Source: Rubritalea tangerina | GTDB taxonomy: Bacteria > Verrucomicrobiota > Verrucomicrobiia > Verrucomicrobiales > Akkermansiaceae | NCBI RefSeq assembly: GCF_042683245.1 | Contig: NZ_JBHUJB010000009.1 | Span: 1 to 64,000, forward strand | Reading direction: 5' to 3' | Length of the DNA stretch: 64,000 bases | Shown here: positions 34,621-43,622 of the stretch, piece by piece | Numbering within the stretch: position 1 is the first letter of the stretch | How the letters are laid out: every line of letters begins with the position of its first letter | The notes under the pieces: model-generated | The model's input: only the letters and a program-made list of their open reading frames with translations | Databases searched by the model: none | What the model was told of the DNA's origin: nothing | Made by a program: the position numbers and the translations under genes

Positions 34621-35531
34621 CCAGCCAATCCCTCCTTGAAGCTATCTATGCCCTCATGGGAAAACTTAAACCCTTCGCTTATTAAACGATCAGGTACCAC
34701 CCAACGACTTTTAAGCACCAACTCGGTTTCCGTCCTGAGGACAAAGGCTCCAATCTCTAACATCCACCTGTTTGCTGGCATGCCAAACTGCATTGCCACA
34801 CTCGCACGCACTTCCTTCATCAACTCCTTATTGGTAAGTGGCTGTGGTGAGCAGACATTGTACACCCCCTCAGCCGCCTCATTACCTATCAACCAATCCA
34901 CTGCTCTTGCAAAATCTCTATCAGATATCCAACTCACCATTTGCCTTCCTCCTCCCATTTTTCCTCCAAGTCCACGCCTTGCTAACCCTTGAAGCACCGT
35001 CCATACCGTCCCTGCTTCTTCACCAAAAACCATAGCTGTGCGCAATGTCAGCTTCCGAGTCTTTCCACAGTCAACAGCCCTGAAAGCCCGTTCCCATGCC
35101 CTCGCTACCTCCACAGAAAAACCACTCCCGAATTCCCCACTCGCTTCCCCTTGAGCTCTGTCTTCGGCATGACGGTAAATGGTTGCCGTACTCGCATTGA
35201 GCCACACCTTCGGTGGATTCTGACACCCTTGCACCGCTTTACCTAACAACTCAGTAGTCCTGACGCGACTATCAAATATCGACGCTCTGTTTCGCCTCCC
35301 GTAGCGGCAATTCACCGAGCGTCCAGCAAGATTAACTAAGACATCAACCCACTCTAAGGCCTCCTGCCAAGCTCCCAACTTCTTACCATCCCAATAGACA
35401 AACTCGACTCCATCTACAATCCCATCTGGGTCCCGAGCAATCCCCACGACATTCCATCCGTTCTCTAAAAAATACCTAGACAAGACACGCCCTAGAAATC
35501 CATTCGCTCCTACAATCACAATCGTTTTCAT
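34617..35531 (-). CDS. TIGR01777-family NAD(P)-binding epimerase/reductase (SDR39U1-like)
   Basis: A 304-aa extended SDR. The Rossmann motif VGANGFLGR is at residues 7-15; characteristic TIGR01777 segments follow: VNLAGRSVNCRYGRRNRASIFDSRVRTTELL, WLNASTATIYRH, LRTAMVFG, GGGRQMVSWISDRDFARAVDWLI and GVYNVCSPQPLTNKELM. The family is related to nucleotide-sugar epimerases but its substrate is unknown. It starts 1 bp after the stop of the MBOAT gene and overlaps the next membrane-protein gene, so it is a component of the membrane/redox operon. Confidence 0.9.
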   Translation of the reverse strand: MKTIVIVGANGFLGRVLSRYFLENGWNVVGIARDPDGIVDGVEFVYWDGKKLGAWQEALEWVDVLVNLAGRSVNCRYGRRNRASIFDSRVRTTELLGKAVQGCQNPPKVWLNASTATIYRHAEDRAQGEASGEFGSGFSVEVARAWERAFRAVDCGKTRKLTLRTAMVFGEEAGTVWTVLQGLARRGLGGKMGGGRQMVSWISDRDFARAVDWLIGNEAAEGVYNVCSPQPLTNKELMKEVRASVAMQFGMPANRWMLEIGAFVLRTETELVLKSRWVVPDRLISEGFKFSHEGIDSFKEGLAG

Positions 35532-35532
35532 A

Positions 35533-36426
35533 CTAAATCCATTGGGTTAAAAATTTACTTACTGGTAAAATTACAGCGTCGACAAATGCTGGTGGGAAGA
35601 GCACCGGAATCCCTAACACTAGACTCCCAAGACACAGCCATTTTCCTCCAACACCAAAAGTCCTTTCCAAGGCCACAAAACCTCCCTGTAGCGTAAAAAA
35701 GAGTGTCGGTAACCCATAACCTGCGCCGACAGGAACCGTGATCGCTAATTCGTGAAACAAACCAGAAATGACAAACACAGTGAATACCGCCCAAGCTCGC
35801 CCAAAACGTTCTTCTAGTGGCCTCTGAACCGCGATCGCCATCATCTGAGAATAGGCTAGGTTCCACCGCTTCCCCCAAAAGTCACCAAAGCCTCGCGCCT
35901 CAAGTGGATTGCGAAATAAAGCACGCACCCCCACACCTCGGCTGCGCCAATACCCAGTCAGCACACGCAACACCCCGAAGTGAAACGCCATACTCAGGGC
36001 TATGAAAACTGCGATTACATGCGCAATTTCCATAAACTCAAAAAGAAACAAAAGGCTCACACCACAGATCAAACAACCCAGCCCAACTATCATATCTTTC
36101 TTCCACTCACTGCGCACCCTCCCCAACTTCTCCCACGGCCTAGGATCCATCCCAAACCACGCCGCTACAAAATACAAGTAGGGCCGCCATCTGAGCCACC
36201 CACCACCACCGCGCCTCCATTCGCTGTAAACCACAGCTTTCATTCCCGCCATCAATACACTGCAAAGAGCCACCATCCGTAAGAACGGATTCTCATCTAT
36301 CACTAACACATGCACTGCCATGTATATTGCGATGACTAAACCCCATACAGCCCATCGCGGTAAGTCCCACATATCAAAGATGCATTTAGCGAACACCACC
36401 ACCCCAATACAAACAATCACCCACAT
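35533..36426 (-). CDS. MBOAT / wax-synthase-like membrane acyltransferase
   Basis: A 297-aa polytopic membrane protein (about 7-8 segments). The motif NPLEARGFGDFWGKRWNLAYSQMM and the downstream conserved His in FVISGLFHELAITVP are those of the wax-synthase/MBOAT_2 family (NP.S..DFWGRRWN...HE). In plants and bacteria such enzymes transfer acyl chains to alcohols or other lipid acceptors; here the acceptor is unknown. It overlaps the preceding 143-aa gene by 10 bp and precedes the epimerase by 1 bp. Confidence 0.8.
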   Translation of the reverse strand: MWVIVCIGVVVFAKCIFDMWDLPRWAVWGLVIAIYMAVHVLVIDENPFLRMVALCSVLMAGMKAVVYSEWRRGGGGWLRWRPYLYFVAAWFGMDPRPWEKLGRVRSEWKKDMIVGLGCLICGVSLLFLFEFMEIAHVIAVFIALSMAFHFGVLRVLTGYWRSRGVGVRALFRNPLEARGFGDFWGKRWNLAYSQMMAIAVQRPLEERFGRAWAVFTVFVISGLFHELAITVPVGAGYGLPTLFFTLQGGFVALERTFGVGGKWLCLGSLVLGIPVLFPPAFVDAVILPVSKFLTQWI

Positions 36427-36848
36427 AGAAGGTTCCTCCCTAACAAATATCCATTCAGGACGGCTAAGTATATAAATAACAACATGAGCAAAACCTCAGC
36501 GATCTTGTTGAAGCGAGTCTGAGGAATCCAATTCCTATCGAAACAACAAAGCTGAAGAATAATCCGCACACTCCACCACACAGCCATCAATCCCAATAAA
36601 GCATTTCCTAACACACCTCCAGCCATCAAGGCCTCTGCCGCAAAAATGCAAAGCAATGAAAAGAATAAATGCATACCCAACACATAGGATGCATAGGTCC
36701 AAAATAATTGACGCATCAGACCATTCTCGCTCAATAAGTCGCCCTTCCAGTTCAAACACTTGGGAATCCACGCACTCATAAGCACTAAACCTAACTGCGC
36801 AAACCCCGCCGCCATCAACAAATTCTCCAATCTTATCATCTCACTCAA
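36417..36848 (-). CDS. 143-aa integral membrane protein
   Basis: Four membrane helices (LLMAAGFAQLGLVLMSAWIP; LFWTYASYVLGMHLFFSLLCIFAAEALM; GNALLGLMAVWWSVRIILQLCCF; IAEVLLMLLFIYLAVLNGYLL). Conserved-looking charged/aromatic positions sit at the helix ends (WKGDLLSENGLMRQLFW, CFDRNWIP). I do not recognise a family. It lies 6 bp after the DCC gene and overlaps the acyltransferase, so it probably forms part of the same complex or pathway. Confidence 0.72.
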   Translation of the reverse strand: MSEMIRLENLLMAAGFAQLGLVLMSAWIPKCLNWKGDLLSENGLMRQLFWTYASYVLGMHLFFSLLCIFAAEALMAGGVLGNALLGLMAVWWSVRIILQLCCFDRNWIPQTRFNKIAEVLLMLLFIYLAVLNGYLLGRNLLCG

Positions 36849-36854
36849 AGCGCA

Positions 36855-37271
36855 TTAGAACTTACACCCACCACCGCCACAGTCAGTATCCTTGCCGCTA
36901 CCCTGTTTGCCTTCACCTAACAAAAGTTTGGAAAGCTTGTACCTATGATTTGCTATCAACGGATAGACCCATCGCGCCAGAGGCAAAAACATTGGCTTGC
37001 TAAGAATCTTTGCAAGATACCGATAGCGCGGACATGCCCACAAAGTCATAAGCGTCGCTTCCTCACCCTGGTACACCATGCCACTATCACTACGTACCAC
37101 CATCGCCCTTGCAGGCTCATACTCCAGAAGTTCAGGAAAGCGCTTCCTAGCGGCATCAGATGCATAGTCAATAAACTGCACCTCTACCTCTGCTCGCTGC
37201 TGCTCAAACCACCCCTTGTAACGACAACACAAGGCACAGCTCCCATCGTAGTATACCTCTAAAAAACGCAT
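36855..37271 (-). CDS. DCC-family thiol-disulfide oxidoreductase (DUF393)
   Basis: About 138 aa. The DCC signature YYDGSCALCC (Asp-Gly...CxxC, Cys12 and Cys15 from the chosen start) and FIDYASDAARKRFPEL are typical of DUF393 proteins, thioredoxin-fold thiol-disulfide oxidoreductases of unclear substrate. The C-terminus carries an unusual CGGGGCKF. I place the start at MRFLEVYYDG: the upstream ATG at 37289 overlaps a perfect TATAAT -10 box and would lie at or before the transcript start. First gene of the operon. Confidence 0.82.
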   Translation of the reverse strand: MRFLEVYYDGSCALCCRYKGWFEQQRAEVEVQFIDYASDAARKRFPELLEYEPARAMVVRSDSGMVYQGEEATLMTLWACPRYRYLAKILSKPMFLPLARWVYPLIANHRYKLSKLLLGEGKQGSGKDTDCGGGGCKF

Positions 37272-37287
37272 TTCCTGATCAATCTTC

Positions 37288-37317
37288 ATTATATCGAACT
37301 TTCAGTTAATTTTGAAA
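37288..37317 (-). promoter_or_regulatory. Promoter of the DCC-MBOAT operon with overlapping GbsR-type operator
   Basis: The minus strand has -10 TATAAT (37293-37288), a 17-nt spacer and -35 TTCAAA (37316-37311). The imperfect palindrome TTTCAGTTAATTTTGAAA (37300-37317, plus strand) covers the -35 and most of the spacer. It matches the palindrome in front of the regulator gene at 14 of 18 positions, so the same repressor is likely to bind here. Confidence 0.75.
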
Positions 37318-37338
37318 GTTTGGAACAAATAAAAAGCT

Positions 37339-37719
37339 CTACTTGCCCGCTAGTGCATAGTCCGTCTGCTGTGGTATTCTTCCCTTCTTACGCATTTTAT
37401 CAAAGTTATACATGTTGAAGAAGTGCATTCCTCCTAGGACTAAAGTCACAAATCCAAGCTTTGTCGCGCAAAACTCAATAGCTCCAACAAATCCCTCTGG
37501 CTTCTGACCATATTTCAGAAACAAAAGCACAAAGCCCACATTGATGAGATAAAACCCAACCTTGAGCAGATGATTCACAGCGTCAGCACGCTCCTCGTCA
37601 CCACGAAATGCTTCCAGTAGAAACACCCTGCCATTCTTGTGTAAGGTATTGGCTACCCATATAGTGAGACCTATGCTCACCAAGGTATATACCACGTACA
37701 CGATTACTTGTTCAGTCAT
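37339..37719 (-). CDS. 126-aa integral membrane protein
   Basis: Three membrane segments (VIVYVVYTLVSIGLTIWVANTL; LLKVGFYLINVGFVLLFLKYG; LGFVTLVLGGMHFFNMYNF) with a cytoplasmic-looking RGDEERADAVNHLLK loop between the first two. No family recognised. It follows the GbsR-type regulator by 56 bp and precedes the operator of the DCC operon, so it is likely cotranscribed with the regulator; I see no palindrome of its own. Confidence 0.7.
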   Translation of the reverse strand: MTEQVIVYVVYTLVSIGLTIWVANTLHKNGRVFLLEAFRGDEERADAVNHLLKVGFYLINVGFVLLFLKYGQKPEGFVGAIEFCATKLGFVTLVLGGMHFFNMYNFDKMRKKGRIPQQTDYALAGK

Positions 37720-37775
37720 ACTTTCTATTCTATTTTTGTTTTATGTTTGTAACCTTTGTTAGACTACAAAATCTC

Positions 37776-38303
37776 TTACTTACTCACACCTAACAGCTTG
37801 GCAGCCATCTTCAGTGCAGGCCCATACTTTAAGCGGCTAATCTTATCGCCCGCATTGCTGGCGAGCTGCGCAAACTCCTCAAGCTCCTTCATCTGCTGAT
37901 GAAATGCCATTCCCTCAGCACTGGTCTCACCCTCCGTATTCTCTGCACAGTCCTGAAGTAAGCTCAACGCGGGATCAATCTCACGCCTTTGCCGCTCCTT
38001 CAACACCATCGTGAACATCTTCCACACATCCTTCTCAGCTTCAAAAAACTCCTTACGCTCCCCCTTTTTCACTACAATCCTAATCAAGCCCCAGCCGACC
38101 AATTCCTTCAAATTCGTGTGCGCGTTCCCTCGACTGATCACCAACTCATCCATCACCTCATCCGTACTCATCGGCTCCGGACTTACCATCAACAGAGCAT
38201 GCACCTGCGCCATCGTACGACTTATCCCCCAGCTGCTCCCCAATGCCCCCCATTGCGCTATAAATGCTTCCTTCGTTTCTTTAAAATTACCTGCCGCGCT
38301 CAT
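37776..38303 (-). CDS. GbsR/MarR-type transcriptional regulator
   Basis: A 175-aa winged-helix protein. WGALGSSWGISRTMAQVHALLMVSPEPMSTDEVMDELVISRGNAHTNLKELVGWGLI (about residues 18-75) is the GbsR-family pattern (W...G...G.....G.....L......S..ELA..L..S.G..S..L..L...G.V). GbsR in Bacillus represses choline-uptake genes; here the target is the adjacent membrane operon. A perfect palindrome sits 3 bp upstream of its ATG and recurs before the DCC gene, suggesting autoregulation. Confidence 0.88.
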   Translation of the reverse strand: MSAAGNFKETKEAFIAQWGALGSSWGISRTMAQVHALLMVSPEPMSTDEVMDELVISRGNAHTNLKELVGWGLIRIVVKKGERKEFFEAEKDVWKMFTMVLKERQRREIDPALSLLQDCAENTEGETSAEGMAFHQQMKELEEFAQLASNAGDKISRLKYGPALKMAAKLLGVSK

Positions 38304-38305
38304 AC

Positions 38306-38323
38306 TTTCAGTAATTACTGAAA
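38306..38323. promoter_or_regulatory. Perfect 18-bp palindrome, candidate GbsR operator
   Basis: TTTCAGTAATTACTGAAA, a perfect inverted repeat, lies 3 bp before the regulator ATG. On the minus strand TTGCAA (38340-38335) stands 17 nt before a TAATTA inside the palindrome, a possible but weak promoter. The related site at 37300-37317 supports a shared regulator. Confidence 0.8.
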
Positions 38324-38330
38324 ATTCACT

Positions 38331-39170
38331 TTATTTGCAAGATCGTTTTTTGCCAGTTACGCTCTCATGCGCTCGACGATAGTGACTCGGACTCTTGCCG
38401 CTGGCTTTTTTAAAGAATCGAGAAAAGTAATACTCATCTTCAAATCCTAGTTGATGAGCGATCTCCTGCACGGTTTCACGCGCCCCAAGGAGCATATGCA
38501 TCGCCTTAATATAAAGCTGCTTTTGCCGATACTGATGCGGGCTAATACCATATTCCTGCTTAAACCTCTTACGAAAGTTCTCATATCCCATCCCTGAGTC
38601 GCGTGCGATCTGCGTCACTGTCCGATGCGTGTTTGCTAATAATGCCAACGACTTCCTAAGGGCTGGAGGAGAGTTGAGAGCCCGTGACATATCCTGCTGC
38701 TCAAATAACATCTTCAAAAGCAAACGCTGAAGCTCAGTCACCATCAACAAAGGAACTTCCCTATAGCTCTCAATCATAGACTCAAAGCTCTTTTTGCAAT
38801 CCTTCGCACTTTCCACATGCAACAGCCAAACCATCTCTCCCCATAAGTTCTTTTCCCGCAACAGATCAAACACTGGCCCATTAAACACCAAGTAAAACTC
38901 CTCCCACAAACCACCACCCTCCGTCCCATAGAGGTGCCCGACCTCTGGGTTAATGCAGATCACATCCCCAGGCTGCAACACCGCAAAACGTCCATGCTCG
39001 TCCTCGTAGGTCCCTGATCCATCAAGTATCAACACTAAGGCATGCGCCCCCAAATAGCGATAGTCACGCATCCGCCCCCCATAACGGCGAATATGCCCCG
39101 CCATCATCACTTCTCCTAAGACCTTATTCCCCTCATTGGGTAGCTCATAACGCTTATGGAATGACTGCAT
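38331..39170 (-). CDS. AraC-family transcriptional regulator
   Basis: A 279-aa regulator: N-terminal cupin-like sensor domain (about 20-140; PGDVICINPEVGHLYG) and two C-terminal helix-turn-helix motifs (about 180-275; VTQIARDSGMGYENFRKRFKQEYGISPHQYRQ and VQEIAHQLGFEDEYYFSRFFKKASGKSPSHYRR). Family members usually sense a sugar-like effector. It is divergent from the cytochrome-DUF1549-DUF1553/DUF1501 pair (123 bp apart), the likeliest target. Confidence 0.9.
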   Translation of the reverse strand: MQSFHKRYELPNEGNKVLGEVMMAGHIRRYGGRMRDYRYLGAHALVLILDGSGTYEDEHGRFAVLQPGDVICINPEVGHLYGTEGGGLWEEFYLVFNGPVFDLLREKNLWGEMVWLLHVESAKDCKKSFESMIESYREVPLLMVTELQRLLLKMLFEQQDMSRALNSPPALRKSLALLANTHRTVTQIARDSGMGYENFRKRFKQEYGISPHQYRQKQLYIKAMHMLLGARETVQEIAHQLGFEDEYYFSRFFKKASGKSPSHYRRAHESVTGKKRSCK

Positions 39171-39293
39171 ACCGACAAGATCGCCCCACCAATACCATTT
39201 TGTCCATCAATTTTCACCACTAGAATCCCCCCCAACGAGATAGACTACTCCTATTGCTGAGTATAAGATACTACCCACCTTAAAACAATCGAT

Positions 39294-42161
39294 ATGCCAG
39301 TCGTAGGAAGAACCATTTTATCCAGCACACTCATCCTCTCAAGCCTCACGCTCACTCACGCCGATACCATCTCATTCAACCGAGACGTGCGCCCAATTTT
39401 TATTAATAAATGCACGAAGTGCCACGGTGGAGCAAAGGCTGATGGCGACCTCTCACTCATCTACCGTGAGGAAGTCCTCGGTAAGGGCAAGTCGGGCAAA
39501 ACCATCATCGTTCCCGGACATCCTGAAAAGTCAGAACTCTACCGACGCATTATCACCGACGATATCGATGACAAAATGCCTCTCCAGGTAGGCGACCACG
39601 CTGATGAGCCACTCAGCAAAGCCCAATCTGAAATCATCAGAAAGTGGATCGCTCAGGGCGCCCAATGGGAAGAACACTGGGCCTATATCCCACCAAAAAA
39701 TCAAACTCCTCCGGCACTCAAACACTCGGACTGGCCCTCCAGCACGATGGACCAATGGGTCCTCAATAAAATGGAAAAAGAGGGACTCAAACCCAGCAAG
39801 GCAGCCTCAAAACAACAATGGCTCCGTCGCGCTAGCCTGGATCTTACCGGACTCCCTCCCACCCCCAAAGAACTTGAAACATTCCTCAAGGACACTTCTC
39901 CTAACGCCTATGAAAACCAAGTCGACCGCCTCCTCGACTCACCACATTTTGGAGAACGCTGGGCTTCCATTTGGATGGACCTAGCCCGCTACTCCGACAC
40001 CAAGGGCTATGAGAAAGACCCCCATCGCAATATCTGGCAATACCGCGATTACCTCATTGAGGCCTTCAATAAAGACAAACCATACGACAAGTTTATCCAA
40101 GAACAACTCGCCGGAGATCTCGTCGAAAACCCCAATGCGGAACAATGGGTCGCCACCGCATTTCACCGTAACACCCAAACCAACACCGAGGGTGGCACCG
40201 ATGACGAAGAATACCGCGTCATGTCGACCATTGACCGCGTAAACACCACCTGGACTGCCATCCAAGGTCTCACATTTGGCTGCATTCAATGCCACGCCCA
40301 CCCCTACGAACCAATTCCGCACGAGGACTATTTCCGCTTCTCAGCCTTCTTTAACTCTACCGAAGATGCCGACCTCGACAGCGACTACCCACTCTTCAAA
40401 CTTGCCAATAAACCTGAAGAACGCAACGACGCGGCCCATTGTTTCAATACCATCCCTCAGCTTCGCCAAAAACTTAACCAAGTAGGTCAAAAATGGATCT
40501 CCCAGGACACCGGCTTCTCACCACTCAACTTCTCTGAGCTCAAAACTACCCACGGCAAGCTCAAATCCTACCCAAACGGAGAACTTCGCACCTCCGGCAC
40601 CCTCGCTGTTCAAACCAGATTTGACCTCAAAGCCCAACCTACTCCATTCACAGCCCTTCGAGTCACTATCAAACCTGAAACCGAAAACCCTGCGGAACTC
40701 CCAGAGCGAGGCTCGGTTCTCTCACACCTTCAGCTCCACAAACTGAAGCCAGATGGCTCAAAAGAAAAAATCAATATTGCCCACATCTACGCCGATTCTG
40801 TCGTCGGCCCCTATGATGCTCTCGATACAAACAAACCCAATGCTAATGGATTTGGTGGTTACCCAAAACTGTTTCGCAAACGCCAAGCCGTTGTCGTCCC
40901 CACACACCCCGTGACCTTCGCTGAGGGTGAATCCCTCGCCCTCACCATCCAAAATAAAGCAAGTACCACCGGCAACCAAGCCTGCACCCTGAGACGATTC
41001 CAAATCGATGCGACCACCAGCCCGATCTGGCAAGAACTCGTCCAAAGTGACTCCCATAAAACCACACTACAAAAACTGACCACCACCCAAAAACGTTACC
41101 AAAACATCAAGGGCACCACACTCCCAGTCGTTAAACAAAGACCACCAGAAGCCCAGCGCGAAACCAGACTCTTCATCGGTGGCCTCTGGCTCAATAAAGG
41201 CGATGTACTGACAGAAGGCGTCCCCGACTTACTTAACCCAGGCGGCAAACCAGTCACTAACAGACTCGAGATGGCACATTGGATTAGCCACCCTAACAAC
41301 CCACTCACCGCACGCGTGATGGTCAACCGTCTCTTCTCAGAACTCTTCGGCCGCGGCATCGTTCAAACTCTTGGAGACTTCGGCTCCACAGGAACGGAAC
41401 CCACCAACCAACCGCTCTTAGACCACTTAGCTCACGCATTCCAAACAGAACAAAATTGGTCTATCAAAAAAGCCCTGAGAAATATGGTGCTCTCATCCAC
41501 CTACCGCCAAGATAACCACGCCTCACCTGAGCTCGCCCAGCGTGACCCGCACAACCTCTACCTAGCCCGTGGCCCACGCACGCGCCTCTCAGCTGAGATG
41601 ATTCGTGATAACGCCTTATTAAGTTCAGGTTTGCTCACTCGAACAATAGGTGGCACATCAGTCATGCCTCCACAACCAGATGGTATCTGGCAGAGTGTCT
41701 ACAGTGGCGCCAAATGGAAAACAGCTGAGGGACCTAACAGGTACCGACGTGCACTCTACACATACTGGAAACGCACCAGCCCCTACCCCTCAATGCTAAC
41801 CTTCGATGCCCCGTCAAGAGACGTCTGTGCCCCTCAGCGCATTGCCACCAACACCCCCCTTCATGCGCTCACGACCCTCAATGACCCCGTCTACCTCGAG
41901 TGCTCACAAGCACTTGCCAAACGCATGCTCACATCAAGTGAGACACTCCCAGCCCAACTCACTCATGGTTACCGATTAGTGAGCCAGCAAGAGATCCCAC
42001 CTAACACACTCAAGATCCTCACCGAGTTGCACCAACAACTCCGCACTGACTTCAGTCAAAAACCAGCGGATTCTAACAAACTAGCTGAAACACCCGAGGC
42101 TGCGGCAATGACCGTCCTCGCCAACGCTCTGCTGAACCTCGACGTAGCCCTTACTAAATAA
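39294..42161 (+). CDS. PSCyt1-DUF1549-DUF1553 protein (exported, haem-binding)
   Basis: A 955-aa exported protein: signal peptide, a planctomycete-type cytochrome c domain with CTKCH at residues 40-44 (FNRDVRPIFINKCTKCHGG), DUF1549 (about 150-350; WLRRASLDLTGLPPTPKELETFL, YSDTKGYEKDPHRNIWQYRDYLIEAFN, QCHAHPYEPI), a beta-rich middle domain, and C-terminal DUF1553 (about 650-900; NPLTARVMVNRLFSELFGRGIVQTLGDFG, RRALYTYWKRTSPYPSMLTFDAPSRDVC). These proteins are abundant in Planctomycetota and Verrucomicrobiota, nearly always next to a DUF1501 gene, as here (3 bp), and are thought to act on sulfated sugars; the reaction is undefined. Confidence 0.93.
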   Translation: MPVVGRTILSSTLILSSLTLTHADTISFNRDVRPIFINKCTKCHGGAKADGDLSLIYREEVLGKGKSGKTIIVPGHPEKSELYRRIITDDIDDKMPLQVGDHADEPLSKAQSEIIRKWIAQGAQWEEHWAYIPPKNQTPPALKHSDWPSSTMDQWVLNKMEKEGLKPSKAASKQQWLRRASLDLTGLPPTPKELETFLKDTSPNAYENQVDRLLDSPHFGERWASIWMDLARYSDTKGYEKDPHRNIWQYRDYLIEAFNKDKPYDKFIQEQLAGDLVENPNAEQWVATAFHRNTQTNTEGGTDDEEYRVMSTIDRVNTTWTAIQGLTFGCIQCHAHPYEPIPHEDYFRFSAFFNSTEDADLDSDYPLFKLANKPEERNDAAHCFNTIPQLRQKLNQVGQKWISQDTGFSPLNFSELKTTHGKLKSYPNGELRTSGTLAVQTRFDLKAQPTPFTALRVTIKPETENPAELPERGSVLSHLQLHKLKPDGSKEKINIAHIYADSVVGPYDALDTNKPNANGFGGYPKLFRKRQAVVVPTHPVTFAEGESLALTIQNKASTTGNQACTLRRFQIDATTSPIWQELVQSDSHKTTLQKLTTTQKRYQNIKGTTLPVVKQRPPEAQRETRLFIGGLWLNKGDVLTEGVPDLLNPGGKPVTNRLEMAHWISHPNNPLTARVMVNRLFSELFGRGIVQTLGDFGSTGTEPTNQPLLDHLAHAFQTEQNWSIKKALRNMVLSSTYRQDNHASPELAQRDPHNLYLARGPRTRLSAEMIRDNALLSSGLLTRTIGGTSVMPPQPDGIWQSVYSGAKWKTAEGPNRYRRALYTYWKRTSPYPSMLTFDAPSRDVCAPQRIATNTPLHALTTLNDPVYLECSQALAKRMLTSSETLPAQLTHGYRLVSQQEIPPNTLKILTELHQQLRTDFSQKPADSNKLAETPEAAAMTVLANALLNLDVALTK

Positions 42162-42164
42162 ATT

Positions 42165-43622
42165 ATGAACCTCTTCCAACAACTCCAACACGATTACCTG
42201 CTCCACCAATCGCGTCGCCAGTTCCTCTCCAAATGCGTCGCTGGTGTTGGCTCAGCTTGGCTCAGTTCCATGGCTAACAATGCCTTCGGTGCTAACCCTT
42301 CACTTCCTGGTAATCTCTCGCATATCGCGCCAAAAGCCAAACGCGTTATTTTCCTCCACATGGCAGGAGCTCCATCGCAGCTCGAACTCTTCGACTACAA
42401 ACCAGAGCTCGCAAAATACGATGGGAAATCCACCCCAGAAGAATACCTCGCGGGCCAACGCTTCGCTTTCATTCAGGGGGTTCCCAAATTGCTAAATTCT
42501 ATTTACCCCTTCCATCAAGCTGGAGAATCTGGCCAATGGATCTCCGACCGCCTCCCGTGGTTTGAAAAGGTTATCGATGAAGTCTGCTTCATCAAATCAA
42601 TGCATACCAATCAATTCAACCACGCTCCCGCCCAGCTTCTCCTTCACACCGGCAATGCCAACCTCGGCAACCCGTCGATTGGTTCTTGGGTGACCTATGG
42701 CCTCGGTAGTGATAACGAGAACCTCCCCGGCTACATCTCACTCGTTTCAGGAGGTAAGGCCCCCTCCGCAGGGAAATCAGTCTGGGGATCTGGCTTCCTG
42801 CCTTCCGTATACCAAGGGGTGCAGTGCCGCTCCAAAGGCGACCCCGTTCTCTACCTCTCGAACCCTGATGGTATATCCCGTGACATGCGAAAAAAAGCAG
42901 TCGATGCCATCACCCACATCAATCAACAAGCCTACGCTGAGACAAATGATCCAGAGACTCTCACACGCATTTCCCAGTACGAAATGGCTTTCCGCATGCA
43001 AATCCACGCCAATGAAGCCTTCGAGCTCAAGGATGAGCCTCAGCACATCCATGAACTCTATGGTACAGAACCTGGAAAAGAGTCGTTTGCTAACAACTGT
43101 CTGCTAGCGCGCCGACTTGCCGAGCGCGGAGTTCGCTACATCCAACTCTTTGACTGGGGCTGGGACTCCCACGGTGCAGGTGAAAACGAAGCCCTCAACA
43201 CCGGCTTCAAACGCAAATGCCAACAGGTCGACAAACCCATGTACGCTCTGCTCACAGACCTCAAACAAAGGGGACTCCTTGAAGACACTCTCGTCGTTTG
43301 GGGAGGTGAATTCGGGCGCACCCCAATGCGAGAAAACCGTGGCGGCCAAGACATGAAATTTATTGGACGCGACCACAACCCCGGCGCCTTCACCATGTGG
43401 CTTGCCGGTGCCGGCATCAAGCCCGGCTTCAGTTTCGGCGAGTCTGACCCAATCGGCTACAAGGCTATGACCGACCGTGTCTCTACCCAAGACCTTCAAG
43501 CCACGATCCTTCACACACTCGGACTCAAACATAACAAACTCACCTACCCCTTCCAAGGGCTAGACCAAACCCTCCCCGGTGTCACCGAGCCAGCACGCGT
43601 CGTCCACGAGATCTTCAGCTAA
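42165..43622 (+). CDS. DUF1501 protein (sulfatase-fold, Tat-type signal)
   Basis: A 485-aa protein with a Tat-like leader QSRRQFLSKCVAGVGSAWLSS near the N-terminus, then the DUF1501 core: AKRVIFLHMAGAPSQLELFDYKP, RLPWFEKVIDEVCFIKSMHTNQFNHAPAQLLLHTGN, WGWDSHG and LVVWGGEFGRTPM. The fold is related to alkaline phosphatase/sulfatase, but no substrate is established. It follows the haem/DUF1549/DUF1553 gene by 3 bp and is surely cotranscribed; the two probably form a periplasmic complex. A terminator lies at 43679. Confidence 0.93.
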   Translation: MNLFQQLQHDYLLHQSRRQFLSKCVAGVGSAWLSSMANNAFGANPSLPGNLSHIAPKAKRVIFLHMAGAPSQLELFDYKPELAKYDGKSTPEEYLAGQRFAFIQGVPKLLNSIYPFHQAGESGQWISDRLPWFEKVIDEVCFIKSMHTNQFNHAPAQLLLHTGNANLGNPSIGSWVTYGLGSDNENLPGYISLVSGGKAPSAGKSVWGSGFLPSVYQGVQCRSKGDPVLYLSNPDGISRDMRKKAVDAITHINQQAYAETNDPETLTRISQYEMAFRMQIHANEAFELKDEPQHIHELYGTEPGKESFANNCLLARRLAERGVRYIQLFDWGWDSHGAGENEALNTGFKRKCQQVDKPMYALLTDLKQRGLLEDTLVVWGGEFGRTPMRENRGGQDMKFIGRDHNPGAFTMWLAGAGIKPGFSFGESDPIGYKAMTDRVSTQDLQATILHTLGLKHNKLTYPFQGLDQTLPGVTEPARVVHEIFS

